Under the pieces are notes generated by a model, which did no database searches, was not told the origin of the DNA, and saw only the letters and a program-made list of their open reading frames with translations. The position numbers and the translations under genes are program-made. This document shows positions 9,713-16,946 of a stretch of 64,000 nt of DNA, one piece after another. Position 1 is the first letter of the stretch; each line of letters opens with the position of its first letter. Origin of the DNA: Bacteroidales bacterium (GTDB taxonomy: Bacteria; Bacteroidota; Bacteroidia; Bacteroidales; F082); NCBI GenBank assembly GCA_017651645.1, contig JAGCCO010000026.1:21107-85106 (forward strand), written 5' to 3'.

Positions 9713-9719
9713 TACAAAC

Positions 9720-9747
9720 AAAGCGCACCTCGATGGAGATGCGCTTT
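9720..9747. terminator. Bidirectional intrinsic terminator
   Basis: AAAGCGCA and TGCGCTTT form an 8-bp stem around a 12-base loop between the converging GH3 fusion gene and the LolA-like gene. The flanks are T-rich on either strand. Confidence 0.7.
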
Positions 9748-9766
9748 ATTTCTGTAATGCAAATAC

Positions 9767-10291
9767 TTACTTGATCTCGTAAGTGTTGATGATGCCGATG
9801 GCCTCTTCCAAAACCATCTTGGTCAACACATTGTCGGACAGGCGATAGGTGAGCTCCACGGAGGAATAACCGCCTCTCGGCACTTTACCTTTCGCCTTGA
9901 TGAGAATGTTGCGGAAGCCGTTGTTCTCCGAAATCGTAGTCTCGGCGTTGTTGTCGATGGCGGCCTGCTCCCAGTTGCCTGAAAGACAGTTCAAAAGCGT
10001 GGCACGTTGCAGCTTGACCATCTTCACCTTTTCGGCGTCGAGTTCGGCTTTCTTGCCATCCATGTTGATTTTCACCATGTTGCCTTCAACGATAAAGAAG
10101 TCCCCTTCGGGAATGGAATAGGTCATGGTCAAATGGTCTTTGCCGTCAAAAACGATATGCCCGGCCTTGTCGGTAGTCTTGCCCGAGATTTTCATCATTT
10201 TGACTTGGGTGAAATCGGTGTCGAAAGTCTGTTGGGCAAAGGCAACGGCAGAGAAAAGCAGCGCAATGATAATCAGACTGAAGCGTTTCAT
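9767..10291 (-). CDS. LolA-like periplasmic protein
   Basis: The 174-residue product has a clear signal peptide (MKRFSLIIIALLFSAVAFAQ). The mature part starts with DTDFTQVKMMKISGKTTDKAG, the pattern of LolA/LolB-fold proteins (FTQ-K then beta strands such as GHIVFDG and LTMTYSIPEG), which bind lipid or lipid-like cargo in the periplasm. Its start overlaps the acyl carrier protein stop by four bases, so translation is coupled. LolA-like proteins, acyl carrier proteins, hotdog thioesterases and MMPL exporters occur together in aryl-polyene and flexirubin-type clusters, and all four occur within 10 kb here. No ketosynthase is visible, so the cargo is unknown. Confidence 0.65.
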   Translation of the reverse strand: MKRFSLIIIALLFSAVAFAQQTFDTDFTQVKMMKISGKTTDKAGHIVFDGKDHLTMTYSIPEGDFFIVEGNMVKINMDGKKAELDAEKVKMVKLQRATLLNCLSGNWEQAAIDNNAETTISENNGFRNILIKAKGKVPRGGYSSVELTYRLSDNVLTKMVLEEAIGIINTYEIK

Positions 10292-10515
10292 TTCGGAAGG
10301 TTATCTAAATAGGTGACTACATCGTTGACGGTTTCAAACTTGGCCAAGGCCTGGTCAGGGATGGTGATGCCATAGTCGTCTTCAAGACGCATAAGCAGTT
10401 GCAGGATGTCGACGGAGTCGGCTCCGAGGTCACGTTTGATTTGGGCGTCGAGTGTGACCCGCTCTGGGTCGATGCGCAGCTGACGCGCTAGGGTGGTTTT
10501 TACTACTTCGTACAT
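10288..10515 (-). CDS. acpP: Acyl carrier protein
   Basis: This 75-residue acidic helical protein has the phosphopantetheine attachment motif LGADSVDILQL, with serine near residue 35, where typical housekeeping ACPs have DSLD. The flanking helices are LARQLRIDPERVTLDAQI and LMRLEDDYGITIPDQ. It carries acyl chains as thioesters. It lies 10 bases downstream of plsX and overlaps the LolA-like gene by four bases. The DSVD variant and the position in a fak-plsX operon suggest a dedicated carrier that need not be the housekeeping fatty-acid-synthesis ACP. Confidence 0.9.
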   Translation of the reverse strand: MYEVVKTTLARQLRIDPERVTLDAQIKRDLGADSVDILQLLMRLEDDYGITIPDQALAKFETVNDVVTYLDNLPK

Positions 10516-10525
10516 ATCTAACTAT

Positions 10526-11545
10526 TTAATATTCATAATGTTCATACTTCATGATGATTTCTTCCATCTTTGACGAAAGTGAACTGACCTCCATCTTGTA
10601 GGCTTGCTCGATGCATTTCTCCACAGCTGTCGCTTTGCTGGAGCCGTGACCTTTCACCACCGTCTTTGAGGTGCCGAGCAGCACGCTGCCGCCGTAGTTC
10701 TGGTAGTTCATGAACTCCTTCTCCTCCATAAACATCCGTTTCATCAGCAGCGCACCTAATTTGTAAATCGACTTCGAATAGATGTCCTTCTTCAACTTCT
10801 TCAATAGTTCCAAGGCGGTACCTTCTGTAGTCTTCACCAGCACATTGCCCGAGAAACCGTCGCAAACCACCACGTCATAGTTGCCCGACAGCAAGTCACG
10901 GCTCTCCATGTTACCCACAAAATGGATTTCGGGGGTCTCACTCAACAAAATGTGTGCCTTTTGTCGAATCTCGTCCCCCTTTTCTGCTTCTTTTCCAACA
11001 TTGAGCAGGGCAATGCGCGGTTTTTCAATGTTATAGACGTGTTTCATATAGAGGCTCGACATGATTGCAAATTGTCGCAGATGCTCAGGTGTGACCTCTA
11101 CATTGGCACCGCTGTCGCAGATGCCGACGATGCCCCCGTCCATGGTGGGCAAGATAGGGCAGAAGGCGGGACGAATGATACCTTTCACACGCCCGATGCG
11201 GGTCAAGGCAGCGGCGACAAGAGCGCCAGTGGAGCCAATGCTCACCATGGCGTTGATGTCATCTTGGTCACGGAGCATCCGCACTGCCTTAATCATCGAA
11301 CTCTCCTTTTTCAGGCGGATGACGTCGATGGGACGCTCTTCGCAGCCGATGACCTCAGGCGCATGGACGATCTCGAGGCGCGAGGCATCGTAGGTCTTGC
11401 CTTTCAGGCAGTTCTGAAGTGTGGCCTCGTCGCCTGTAAGAATCAGATGCAGGTCAGGCAATTGGGCCATGGCAGCCAAGGCACCGTCCACATTGGCCTC
11501 TGGGCTGTGGTCACCACCGAAACAGTCTATTATAATCTTAATCAT
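10526..11545 (-). CDS. plsX: Phosphate acyltransferase PlsX
   Basis: PlsX interconverts acyl-ACP and acyl-phosphate, the acyl donor of PlsY in phospholipid synthesis. The N-terminus MIKIIIDCFGGDHSPEANVDG, the central STGALVAAALTRIGRVKGI and the C-terminal YGGSVLLGTSKTVVKGHGSS are characteristic, and 339 residues is the usual length. The ATG at 11545 is preferred over a TTG nine bases upstream because the upstream codons are made of the GTTKAGA tandem repeat. The last codons (KYEHYEY) are also repetitive. The gene lies between the GNAT gene and acpP in a tight minus-strand operon. Confidence 0.95.
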   Translation of the reverse strand: MIKIIIDCFGGDHSPEANVDGALAAMAQLPDLHLILTGDEATLQNCLKGKTYDASRLEIVHAPEVIGCEERPIDVIRLKKESSMIKAVRMLRDQDDINAMVSIGSTGALVAAALTRIGRVKGIIRPAFCPILPTMDGGIVGICDSGANVEVTPEHLRQFAIMSSLYMKHVYNIEKPRIALLNVGKEAEKGDEIRQKAHILLSETPEIHFVGNMESRDLLSGNYDVVVCDGFSGNVLVKTTEGTALELLKKLKKDIYSKSIYKLGALLMKRMFMEEKEFMNYQNYGGSVLLGTSKTVVKGHGSSKATAVEKCIEQAYKMEVSSLSSKMEEIIMKYEHYEY

Positions 11546-11576
11546 AACTCTCAACTCTAAACTCTACACTCTCAAC
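11546..11576 (-). repeat. Heptamer tandem array, unit GTTKAGA (locus A)
   Basis: Read on the minus strand, four units follow in exact 7-base phase: GTTGAGA, GTGTAGA, GTTTAGA, GTTGAGA, then GTT joins the plsX ATG. The array fills the whole gap between the GNAT gene and plsX. It encodes the last GNAT residues (LRV) and supplies its TAG stop. The same unit recurs at 58031-58079. Confidence 0.85.
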
Positions 11577-12682
11577 TTTTTAACATAGCAGCGGTGCCGT
11601 TTGATCTTCTGTTCGTCAAAACGTTTCCACTGGTTCTGTATCGCGTAATTTTCTTCCAGGTTCATGTTGGTCTCGGCAAACTCGACGTTTTTGAGCATCT
11701 TCATCATTTCGGCGGAAATGATGATGCTCACGCCGCGGTTGAGCCATTCGGGGTCGACACCGATGAGGCAGAGGTCGATGACATTGGGCTTTTTTAGGGC
11801 TTTGAGCAATCGAATCAAGGTGGCTGGAGTGAGTTTGCCGCCAGAGGGTCTAACCGCATCGGCGATGGCAGGGAAGGCCAAGCCGAAGCAGACCAATTTG
11901 TCGTTTTCGTCGAGGATAGCAGCGACATACTTGATGTCGATGATGAGCTTGAAGTTGTCAATCATCATCTTTTTCATGCCTTCGGTGAATGGCACGGTCC
12001 CGTAAAGTAGTTCGTAGGACTTATCCAATAACTCAAAGATGCCGTCGGCGTATTTCTTGAGGAATTCGTTGGTGTTGCGTGCCGTACCGAGATGCAGGTT
12101 GTAGCGTTTCATCACGAAGGCGGCCAACTTGTCGACCTCGCCGTCGTAGTCCTTCGGAACGCGAAGGCGGCTACCCGTCCAGTCGACATCCTTTTGGTAT
12201 CCCAAACCCTCAATAAAGGTTTGATAATAAGGATGGTTGTAGGTCTCCTCGAAAGTGGCAGGATAGTCGAAGCCGTCGATGAGCAGTCCTTCGCGTTCCA
12301 AGTCGGAGTAACTCAAAGGACCCACGACCTCGTTCATGCCTTTCTGACGTGCCCAGTTTTCTAGTGTCTTGAAGAGCTCTTTTGCAACCTCTTCATCCTC
12401 AATGACATCGAAGTGGGTAAAACGTACCTGTTTCTTGCCGGTTTTTTCGTTTGCGGCACGTTGGATGATACCCGAGATGCGACCTGCCATTTTGCCGTCT
12501 TTGTAGGCGTTGAAATGGATGGTGTCGCACATGTCATTGTAAACAAAGTCCTTGCGGAAGATTTTCTTCTCGTCCATATACAAAGGCGGCGTGAAGTAAG
12601 GGTTGCCCTTGTAGAGTTTCAGCGGAAAATCCAGAAATTCTTTCTGCTGTTTTTTGGTCAGTACCTGTTCGACAGTGATCAT
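11564..12682 (-). CDS. GNAT-fold acyltransferase-like protein
   Basis: This 372-residue protein begins MITVEQVLTKKQQKEF. It resembles the YghO-like group of large GNAT-superfamily proteins (N-acyltransferases using an acyl-CoA or acyl-carrier donor). A GNAT-like region at about 60-170 contains AGRISGIIQRAAN and FFTHFD-like strands (actual VRFTHFDVIED), and a second half has YVAAILDENDKLVCFGLAFP and RGVSIIISAEMMK. It has no signal peptide, so it is cytosolic. It sits between fakB (spacing three bases) and plsX, so a long-chain acyl donor is a reasonable but unproven guess. The last three codons come from the heptamer repeat. Confidence 0.65.
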   Translation of the reverse strand: MITVEQVLTKKQQKEFLDFPLKLYKGNPYFTPPLYMDEKKIFRKDFVYNDMCDTIHFNAYKDGKMAGRISGIIQRAANEKTGKKQVRFTHFDVIEDEEVAKELFKTLENWARQKGMNEVVGPLSYSDLEREGLLIDGFDYPATFEETYNHPYYQTFIEGLGYQKDVDWTGSRLRVPKDYDGEVDKLAAFVMKRYNLHLGTARNTNEFLKKYADGIFELLDKSYELLYGTVPFTEGMKKMMIDNFKLIIDIKYVAAILDENDKLVCFGLAFPAIADAVRPSGGKLTPATLIRLLKALKKPNVIDLCLIGVDPEWLNRGVSIIISAEMMKMLKNVEFAETNMNLEENYAIQNQWKRFDEQKIKRHRCYVKKLRV

Positions 12683-12685
12683 GTC

Positions 12686-13555
12686 TTAACGATGCTTGGC
12701 ATGGAAGCAAATGCCGATGGCGTTAGGCCCGCAGTGGCTTCCGATGGTTGGATTGACAGGAACGGTGATGACATTTAAGTCTTCACCGATTTTCTCTTTC
12801 AGTTGGCGCTCGGCCTCGGCGGCGATGTCGGGAGCATCTGAATGGCCAATGACCACGCGGTGAGCCTTTACATCCTCTCCGAGTTCCTCAACATATTTCA
12901 CCAAGCGGGCGATGGCTTTGGTACGGCCCGTTTCCTTACCGATGGATACCATCTTGCCTTCGTTGTCCAAGTAGATGATGGGTCTGATGCCGATGAAGCC
13001 GCCCATGGTGGCTGCCAAGCCGCTCACGCGACCGCTACGGCGGAAGAACTTCAGGTCATCGGCGAAGAAGTACATCGGGAACTTCGGCACTTCCACCTTG
13101 GCCCATTCCACGATTTCCTCGGCGGTTTTGCCTGCCTTGTACATCTCGGCACATTCGAGCACGATGTTGTAGGACAATGCCGTAATACCTAAGGTGTCAA
13201 CTTCATAGAACTTGCGCTCGGGGTATTTCTGCTTCAACTTTTCCAATGCCTGATACATGATGTTGAAAGTGTTGGAAGTGGCAGACGAGAAATGCACGTA
13301 GAGGATGTCGTTGCCAGCGGCAAATTCAGGCTCAAAATATTGGATATAAGCCTCTTCGCTCATGGCGCTGGTGGTCGGCATGGTGCCTGCGCGGAGCATG
13401 TCGTAAAACTTGTGGGAATCGAACTCGTCGAAGTCGATGTAGGGGTAAATCACTTGTTCACCCACGGTATAAGGCATACTAATCATTTTGATGCCGTACG
13501 CGGCGCACTCCTTGGGAGTGATGTCGCAATCAGTGTCGCTAAAGAATGTCAACAT
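12686..13555 (-). CDS. fakB: DegV-family fatty-acid-binding protein (FakB-like)
   Basis: DegV/FakB proteins hold a fatty acid while FakA phosphorylates it. The 289-residue length and order of motifs fit: FFSDTDCDITPKECAAYGI at the N-terminus, the ligand-entry segment MPTTSAMSEEAYIQYF, LYVHFSSATSNTFN, RRSGRVSGLAATMGGFIGIRP and a C-terminal HCGPNAIGICF. The serine and threonine of TSAMS and the SSATSNT loop stand where FakB contacts the fatty-acid carboxylate. The start overlaps the fakA stop by seven bases and the GNAT gene starts three bases downstream, so this is one operon. Confidence 0.88.
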   Translation of the reverse strand: MLTFFSDTDCDITPKECAAYGIKMISMPYTVGEQVIYPYIDFDEFDSHKFYDMLRAGTMPTTSAMSEEAYIQYFEPEFAAGNDILYVHFSSATSNTFNIMYQALEKLKQKYPERKFYEVDTLGITALSYNIVLECAEMYKAGKTAEEIVEWAKVEVPKFPMYFFADDLKFFRRSGRVSGLAATMGGFIGIRPIIYLDNEGKMVSIGKETGRTKAIARLVKYVEELGEDVKAHRVVIGHSDAPDIAAEAERQLKEKIGEDLNVITVPVNPTIGSHCGPNAIGICFHAKHR

Positions 13556-15186
13556 AATACGAAAATATAATCATAAACCGGCTGTGCGCCGTTGTTCAAC
13601 ATAATTTCAAGGTTTTTATATTGGGTTTGCAGGTCTGCGACGAGGCGTTCCGCTTCTTCTGAAGTGACATCCTCGCCATAGAATACCAGCATCACATCAC
13701 GCGAAGCGGCACCAAGGCGCTCGATGAGGGCTTTGGCAGCGGTTTCACGGTCGGGACTGTCGGACAAGATCTGCTTGCCGCTGTAGCCCACATAGTCGCC
13801 CGTGTGGACACTCACTTGTTCGCCTTCGGCATCGCGGATGGCGGTGGATACCATGCCTGTCACCACGGATTGCATGATTTCGGTGACGCTGGCGATGATT
13901 TCATCAACATTGGGATTGTCGCGGTCGATGTAGCCGATACCATAGTAGCCTTCGCCAATGGTGGTCGACGGAATTACATGGATGTCAGCGTCTTTATAGA
14001 GTTCGGCTGCCTGGTCGGCGGCCATCTTGATGTTCTTGTTGTTGGGGAAGACAAGGATGTGTTGCGCGTTGATGCGGGCAAAGGCATCCAGGAAGTCCTG
14101 TGTCGATGGGTTCATCATCTGACCACCAGCAATCACTTCATCCGCGCCAATCTCGTGGAAGGCTTGGATGAGCCCGTCGCCTGAGGCCACGGTCACGATG
14201 CCGTAGGGCTTGGGCGGTAGCTTGAACGAAGCATTGTTTTGGTTCGTCGATTGGTGGTGTTGCAGCGCCATGTTCTCAATCTTGATGGTCAGGAACTCGC
14301 CGTATTTCTGCATCTCGTTGAGAATTACTCCAGGCGTGAAGGTATGCACATGCACTTTCACGATGGTGCCTTCACGGAAGGCCACCACCGACTCGCCGAC
14401 GCGGTTCAGATAGTCAAGGATTTCCTTTTCGTCGAAGGTGTCCAAATCGATTTTGGAGCGCATCAGACGGAGCAGGAACTCCGTGCAGTAGCCAAACTCC
14501 AGGGTACTGTTTTCGGTGAATTTGTCGAGTTCCACGGTGGGTGCTGCAATTGTTGTCGGGGCGATTTCTTCCTCAGAAATAATGCCGTTCAAGGCATCGT
14601 TCATGCCACGGAAGATGCTCAGCAGTCCCGCACCACCGCTGTCGACCACGCCAGCATCTTTCAGTACTTGCAATAGCTCAGGGGTATGGTCGAGGGAGAC
14701 TTGCATGGCATCCAAAGTGGACTCGAACCAGTGATTCATGTCCAAACTTGCATCGGCACCTGCCACACCCTCGCGCAGCACGGTGATGATGGTGCCTTCG
14801 ACAGGAACGGGGACGGATTTATAAGCCTCTTCTACCGCGGATTGCATAGCATTGGCAAAAGCTTTCGTGTCAGCTTCGATGACCCCTTGCAGACCTTTGG
14901 CGAGACCCGCAAAAATGCGTGAGAGGATGACACCGGAGTTGCCTCTTGCGCCGAGTAACATACCTGAAGAAGCGGCTGAGGCCAGTTCAGAAAGGGTGCC
15001 GAGTTGGTCGTTCAAGGTAGCACAGCCCGCCTTGAGGGTCATCAGCATATTGTCGCCCGTGTCGCCGTCGGGGATAGGGAAGACGTTGAGATCGTTGATG
15101 ACCTTTTTGTCCCTGCCCAGTTGCACCGCGCCTTGGCGCAGCATTGCGGCGAAAGTCAGGCTATCGAGTTCATTTGTTCTTTGCAT
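13549..15186 (-). CDS. fakA: Fatty acid kinase, DAK2/DhaL-domain protein (FakA-like)
   Basis: FakA phosphorylates fatty acids carried by FakB, making acyl-phosphate for PlsY or, through PlsX, acyl-ACP. The 545-residue product has the DhaL nucleotide-binding domain at about 10-205. FPIPDGDTGDNM supplies the metal-binding aspartates, GARGNSGVILS the phosphate loop and DSGGAGLLSIFRGM the end of the domain. A middle domain (about 230-320, EFGYCTEFLLR, VHVHTFTPG) and a C-terminal domain (YGIVTVASGDGL to the end) complete the FakA layout. A -7 box lies 25 bases upstream, so this is the first gene of the fakA-fakB-GNAT-plsX-acpP-lolA-like transcript. Confidence 0.9.
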   Translation of the reverse strand: MQRTNELDSLTFAAMLRQGAVQLGRDKKVINDLNVFPIPDGDTGDNMLMTLKAGCATLNDQLGTLSELASAASSGMLLGARGNSGVILSRIFAGLAKGLQGVIEADTKAFANAMQSAVEEAYKSVPVPVEGTIITVLREGVAGADASLDMNHWFESTLDAMQVSLDHTPELLQVLKDAGVVDSGGAGLLSIFRGMNDALNGIISEEEIAPTTIAAPTVELDKFTENSTLEFGYCTEFLLRLMRSKIDLDTFDEKEILDYLNRVGESVVAFREGTIVKVHVHTFTPGVILNEMQKYGEFLTIKIENMALQHHQSTNQNNASFKLPPKPYGIVTVASGDGLIQAFHEIGADEVIAGGQMMNPSTQDFLDAFARINAQHILVFPNNKNIKMAADQAAELYKDADIHVIPSTTIGEGYYGIGYIDRDNPNVDEIIASVTEIMQSVVTGMVSTAIRDAEGEQVSVHTGDYVGYSGKQILSDSPDRETAAKALIERLGAASRDVMLVFYGEDVTSEEAERLVADLQTQYKNLEIMLNNGAQPVYDYIFVLC

Positions 15187-15210
15187 TACAAATGGTTTTC
15201 AAAAAGTCTG

Positions 15211-15218
15211 CAAAAATA
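15211..15218 (-). promoter_or_regulatory. -7 promoter element for the fakA operon
   Basis: The minus strand reads TATTTTTG followed by C, 25 bases before the fakA ATG. No other promoter-like box is evident upstream within the gap. Confidence 0.55.
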
Positions 15219-15310
15219 CGGTTTTTTTAGAAATCTTTCAAAAGGATAAACACCCTATTGGATTCAAGTAGTTCCAAGCCGATATGTTCATTTAGATAAC
15301 TTCTATTTTT

Positions 15311-15395
15311 GTCCAAATCCAATGTTTTTACCATATATTTGGATAAAAATCGTTTAGTTTTCGTCCAAATCTCTATTTTTTTAGTAGATTTGGAC
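15311..15395. promoter_or_regulatory. Two large palindromes with GTCCAAATC / GATTTGGAC arms
   Basis: GTCCAAATC at 15311-15319 faces TATTTGGAT at 15337-15345, and GTCCAAATC at 15363-15371 faces GATTTGGAC at 15387-15395. The two palindromes are offset by about 52 bases and both sit in A/T-rich DNA with TTTT/AAAA on the outer sides. Degenerate half-sites (GATTTG) follow at 15411 and 15430. They lie just before the ATPase gene, so an operator is possible. Confidence 0.65.
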
Positions 15396-15452
15396 AAAAA
15401 ACCCATTGTTGATTTGAAATATTGTTGTAGATTTGCATCAAAATTGCAACAG

Positions 15453-16901
15453 ATGATAAAAGAAGAAAAACTAATTGGACGCCAACGGGAATGGGCGGAA
15501 CTTCAATGGGCTCTGGATTCCAACCGCTCAGAGTTTGTTGTTATGTATGGCCGTCGTCGTATCGGCAAGACATTTTTGGTCCGCCGTTTCTTCAACGATG
15601 CGTACAGCTTTCACTATGTGGGAGCACATCGTCAAAAGAAAAATGTCCAACTTCAAAACTTCAGAGAAGCCTTGTCTATTTATTCAGGTGACAAAAACAT
15701 TCCCAAACTGAAAAACTGGCACGAGGCTTTTTTGCAGTTGGAAGAATACTTGCAACAATGTAAGGAAAAAAGAAAAGTCGTTTTTTTTGATGAGATGCCA
15801 TGGATTGACACGCAAGGTAGCGAGTTTGTCGACGAGCTAGAATATTTTTGGTCCAATTGGGTGCAAAACCGTGATGACATCGTGTTTGTCGCTTGTGGAA
15901 GTGCCACCAGCTGGATGAAGGAAAAACTAGAGGACAACCAAGGAGGGCTTCACAACCGGATTACTCATAAGATATACTTGCGACCTTTTTACTTGAACGA
16001 ATGTAAGGACTATCTTATAGAACACGGCTTCGACTGGGATGACTACCAGATTTTGCAATGTTATATGCTATTCGGAGGCGTGCCATATTACCTGAGTCTA
16101 TTACGTCCCTCTCTAAGTCTACCTCAAAACGTTGATTCGTTAATCTATCGACGTGGAGGTGATTTGAGCGATGAGTTCAACGAACTGTACAGCGCCCTTT
16201 TCAATAAAGCAGACCGATATATTTCCATTGTGAAATTACTTTCAAACAAAAGAGAAGGCTTTACACGTGATGAGATAGAAAAGGGAACGGGATTCAGCGG
16301 TGGTGGACTCTCAAAGATGCTTGAAAACCTTGAACGCTGTGACTTTATTGTTTCGTATGCCCAGTTTGGCAACAAGACCAAACTTACGCTATATCGTTTG
16401 GCTGACTTTTATACGTTATTCTATTTCCGTTATGTTGAGGGAAATCGTTCGCGAGACGAGCATTACTGGCAGCATCATTATACCGACCGTGGAGTTGCTT
16501 CTTGGGAGGGTTTTACCTTTGAGGAAGTTTGCCTACGTCATCTGCCTCATATCAAGCAAGGCCTAGGCATTTCGGGTATGGCTACCGACGCTTCGTCATG
16601 GCGGTTCACGCCGTCGAAGGGCGACCAAAGAAAAGGTGGACAAATTGATTTGGTGATCAAGAGAGCTGACAAGATTATCCATCTTGTTGAGATGAAGTTT
16701 TCCGAGATTCCTTATAACATAACAAAAGCATATGGACAAACATTATTGGAGCGCAAAAGTCTCTTCATGGAACTTACTGGCATTACAAGAGGCATTGTCT
16801 TCACTTTTGTTACTCCAAAAGGATTGTCAAAAGGATTGCATTCCTCCTTGATACACAGCGAAATTACCGCCAAAAATCTCTTTGCCGAGATTGTAGAGTA
16901 G
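15453..16901 (+). CDS. AAA-type ATPase with C-terminal PD-(D/E)XK-like (DUF234) domain
   Basis: The 482-residue protein belongs to the archaeal-type ATP-binding proteins common in archaea and Bacteroidetes. The Walker A motif GRRRIGKT is at about residue 33 and Walker B VVFFDEMPWID at about 108. A winged-helix region follows (GFTRDEIEKGTGFSGGGLSKML, about 275). The C-terminal domain has the nuclease-like pattern GGQIDLVI then VEMKFSE (about 395-415), the D and E-x-K of the PD-(D/E)XK fold. The ATG at 15453 is chosen because the in-frame upstream codons consist of the palindromic repeats. It is the only plus-strand gene in a minus-strand block, which suggests insertion. The function of this family is not settled. 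Confidence 0.8.
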   Translation: MIKEEKLIGRQREWAELQWALDSNRSEFVVMYGRRRIGKTFLVRRFFNDAYSFHYVGAHRQKKNVQLQNFREALSIYSGDKNIPKLKNWHEAFLQLEEYLQQCKEKRKVVFFDEMPWIDTQGSEFVDELEYFWSNWVQNRDDIVFVACGSATSWMKEKLEDNQGGLHNRITHKIYLRPFYLNECKDYLIEHGFDWDDYQILQCYMLFGGVPYYLSLLRPSLSLPQNVDSLIYRRGGDLSDEFNELYSALFNKADRYISIVKLLSNKREGFTRDEIEKGTGFSGGGLSKMLENLERCDFIVSYAQFGNKTKLTLYRLADFYTLFYFRYVEGNRSRDEHYWQHHYTDRGVASWEGFTFEEVCLRHLPHIKQGLGISGMATDASSWRFTPSKGDQRKGGQIDLVIKRADKIIHLVEMKFSEIPYNITKAYGQTLLERKSLFMELTGITRGIVFTFVTPKGLSKGLHSSLIHSEITAKNLFAEIVE

Positions 16902-16946
16902 CCATTATGTTGTTTAAGGGAAATGGGTGACTTGGGGAGGAATAAT

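Noticed and set aside
15309..15452. A 48-residue N-terminal extension of the ATPase
   Set aside because: It is translated from the palindromic repeats, and the conserved protein begins at the ATG at 15453.
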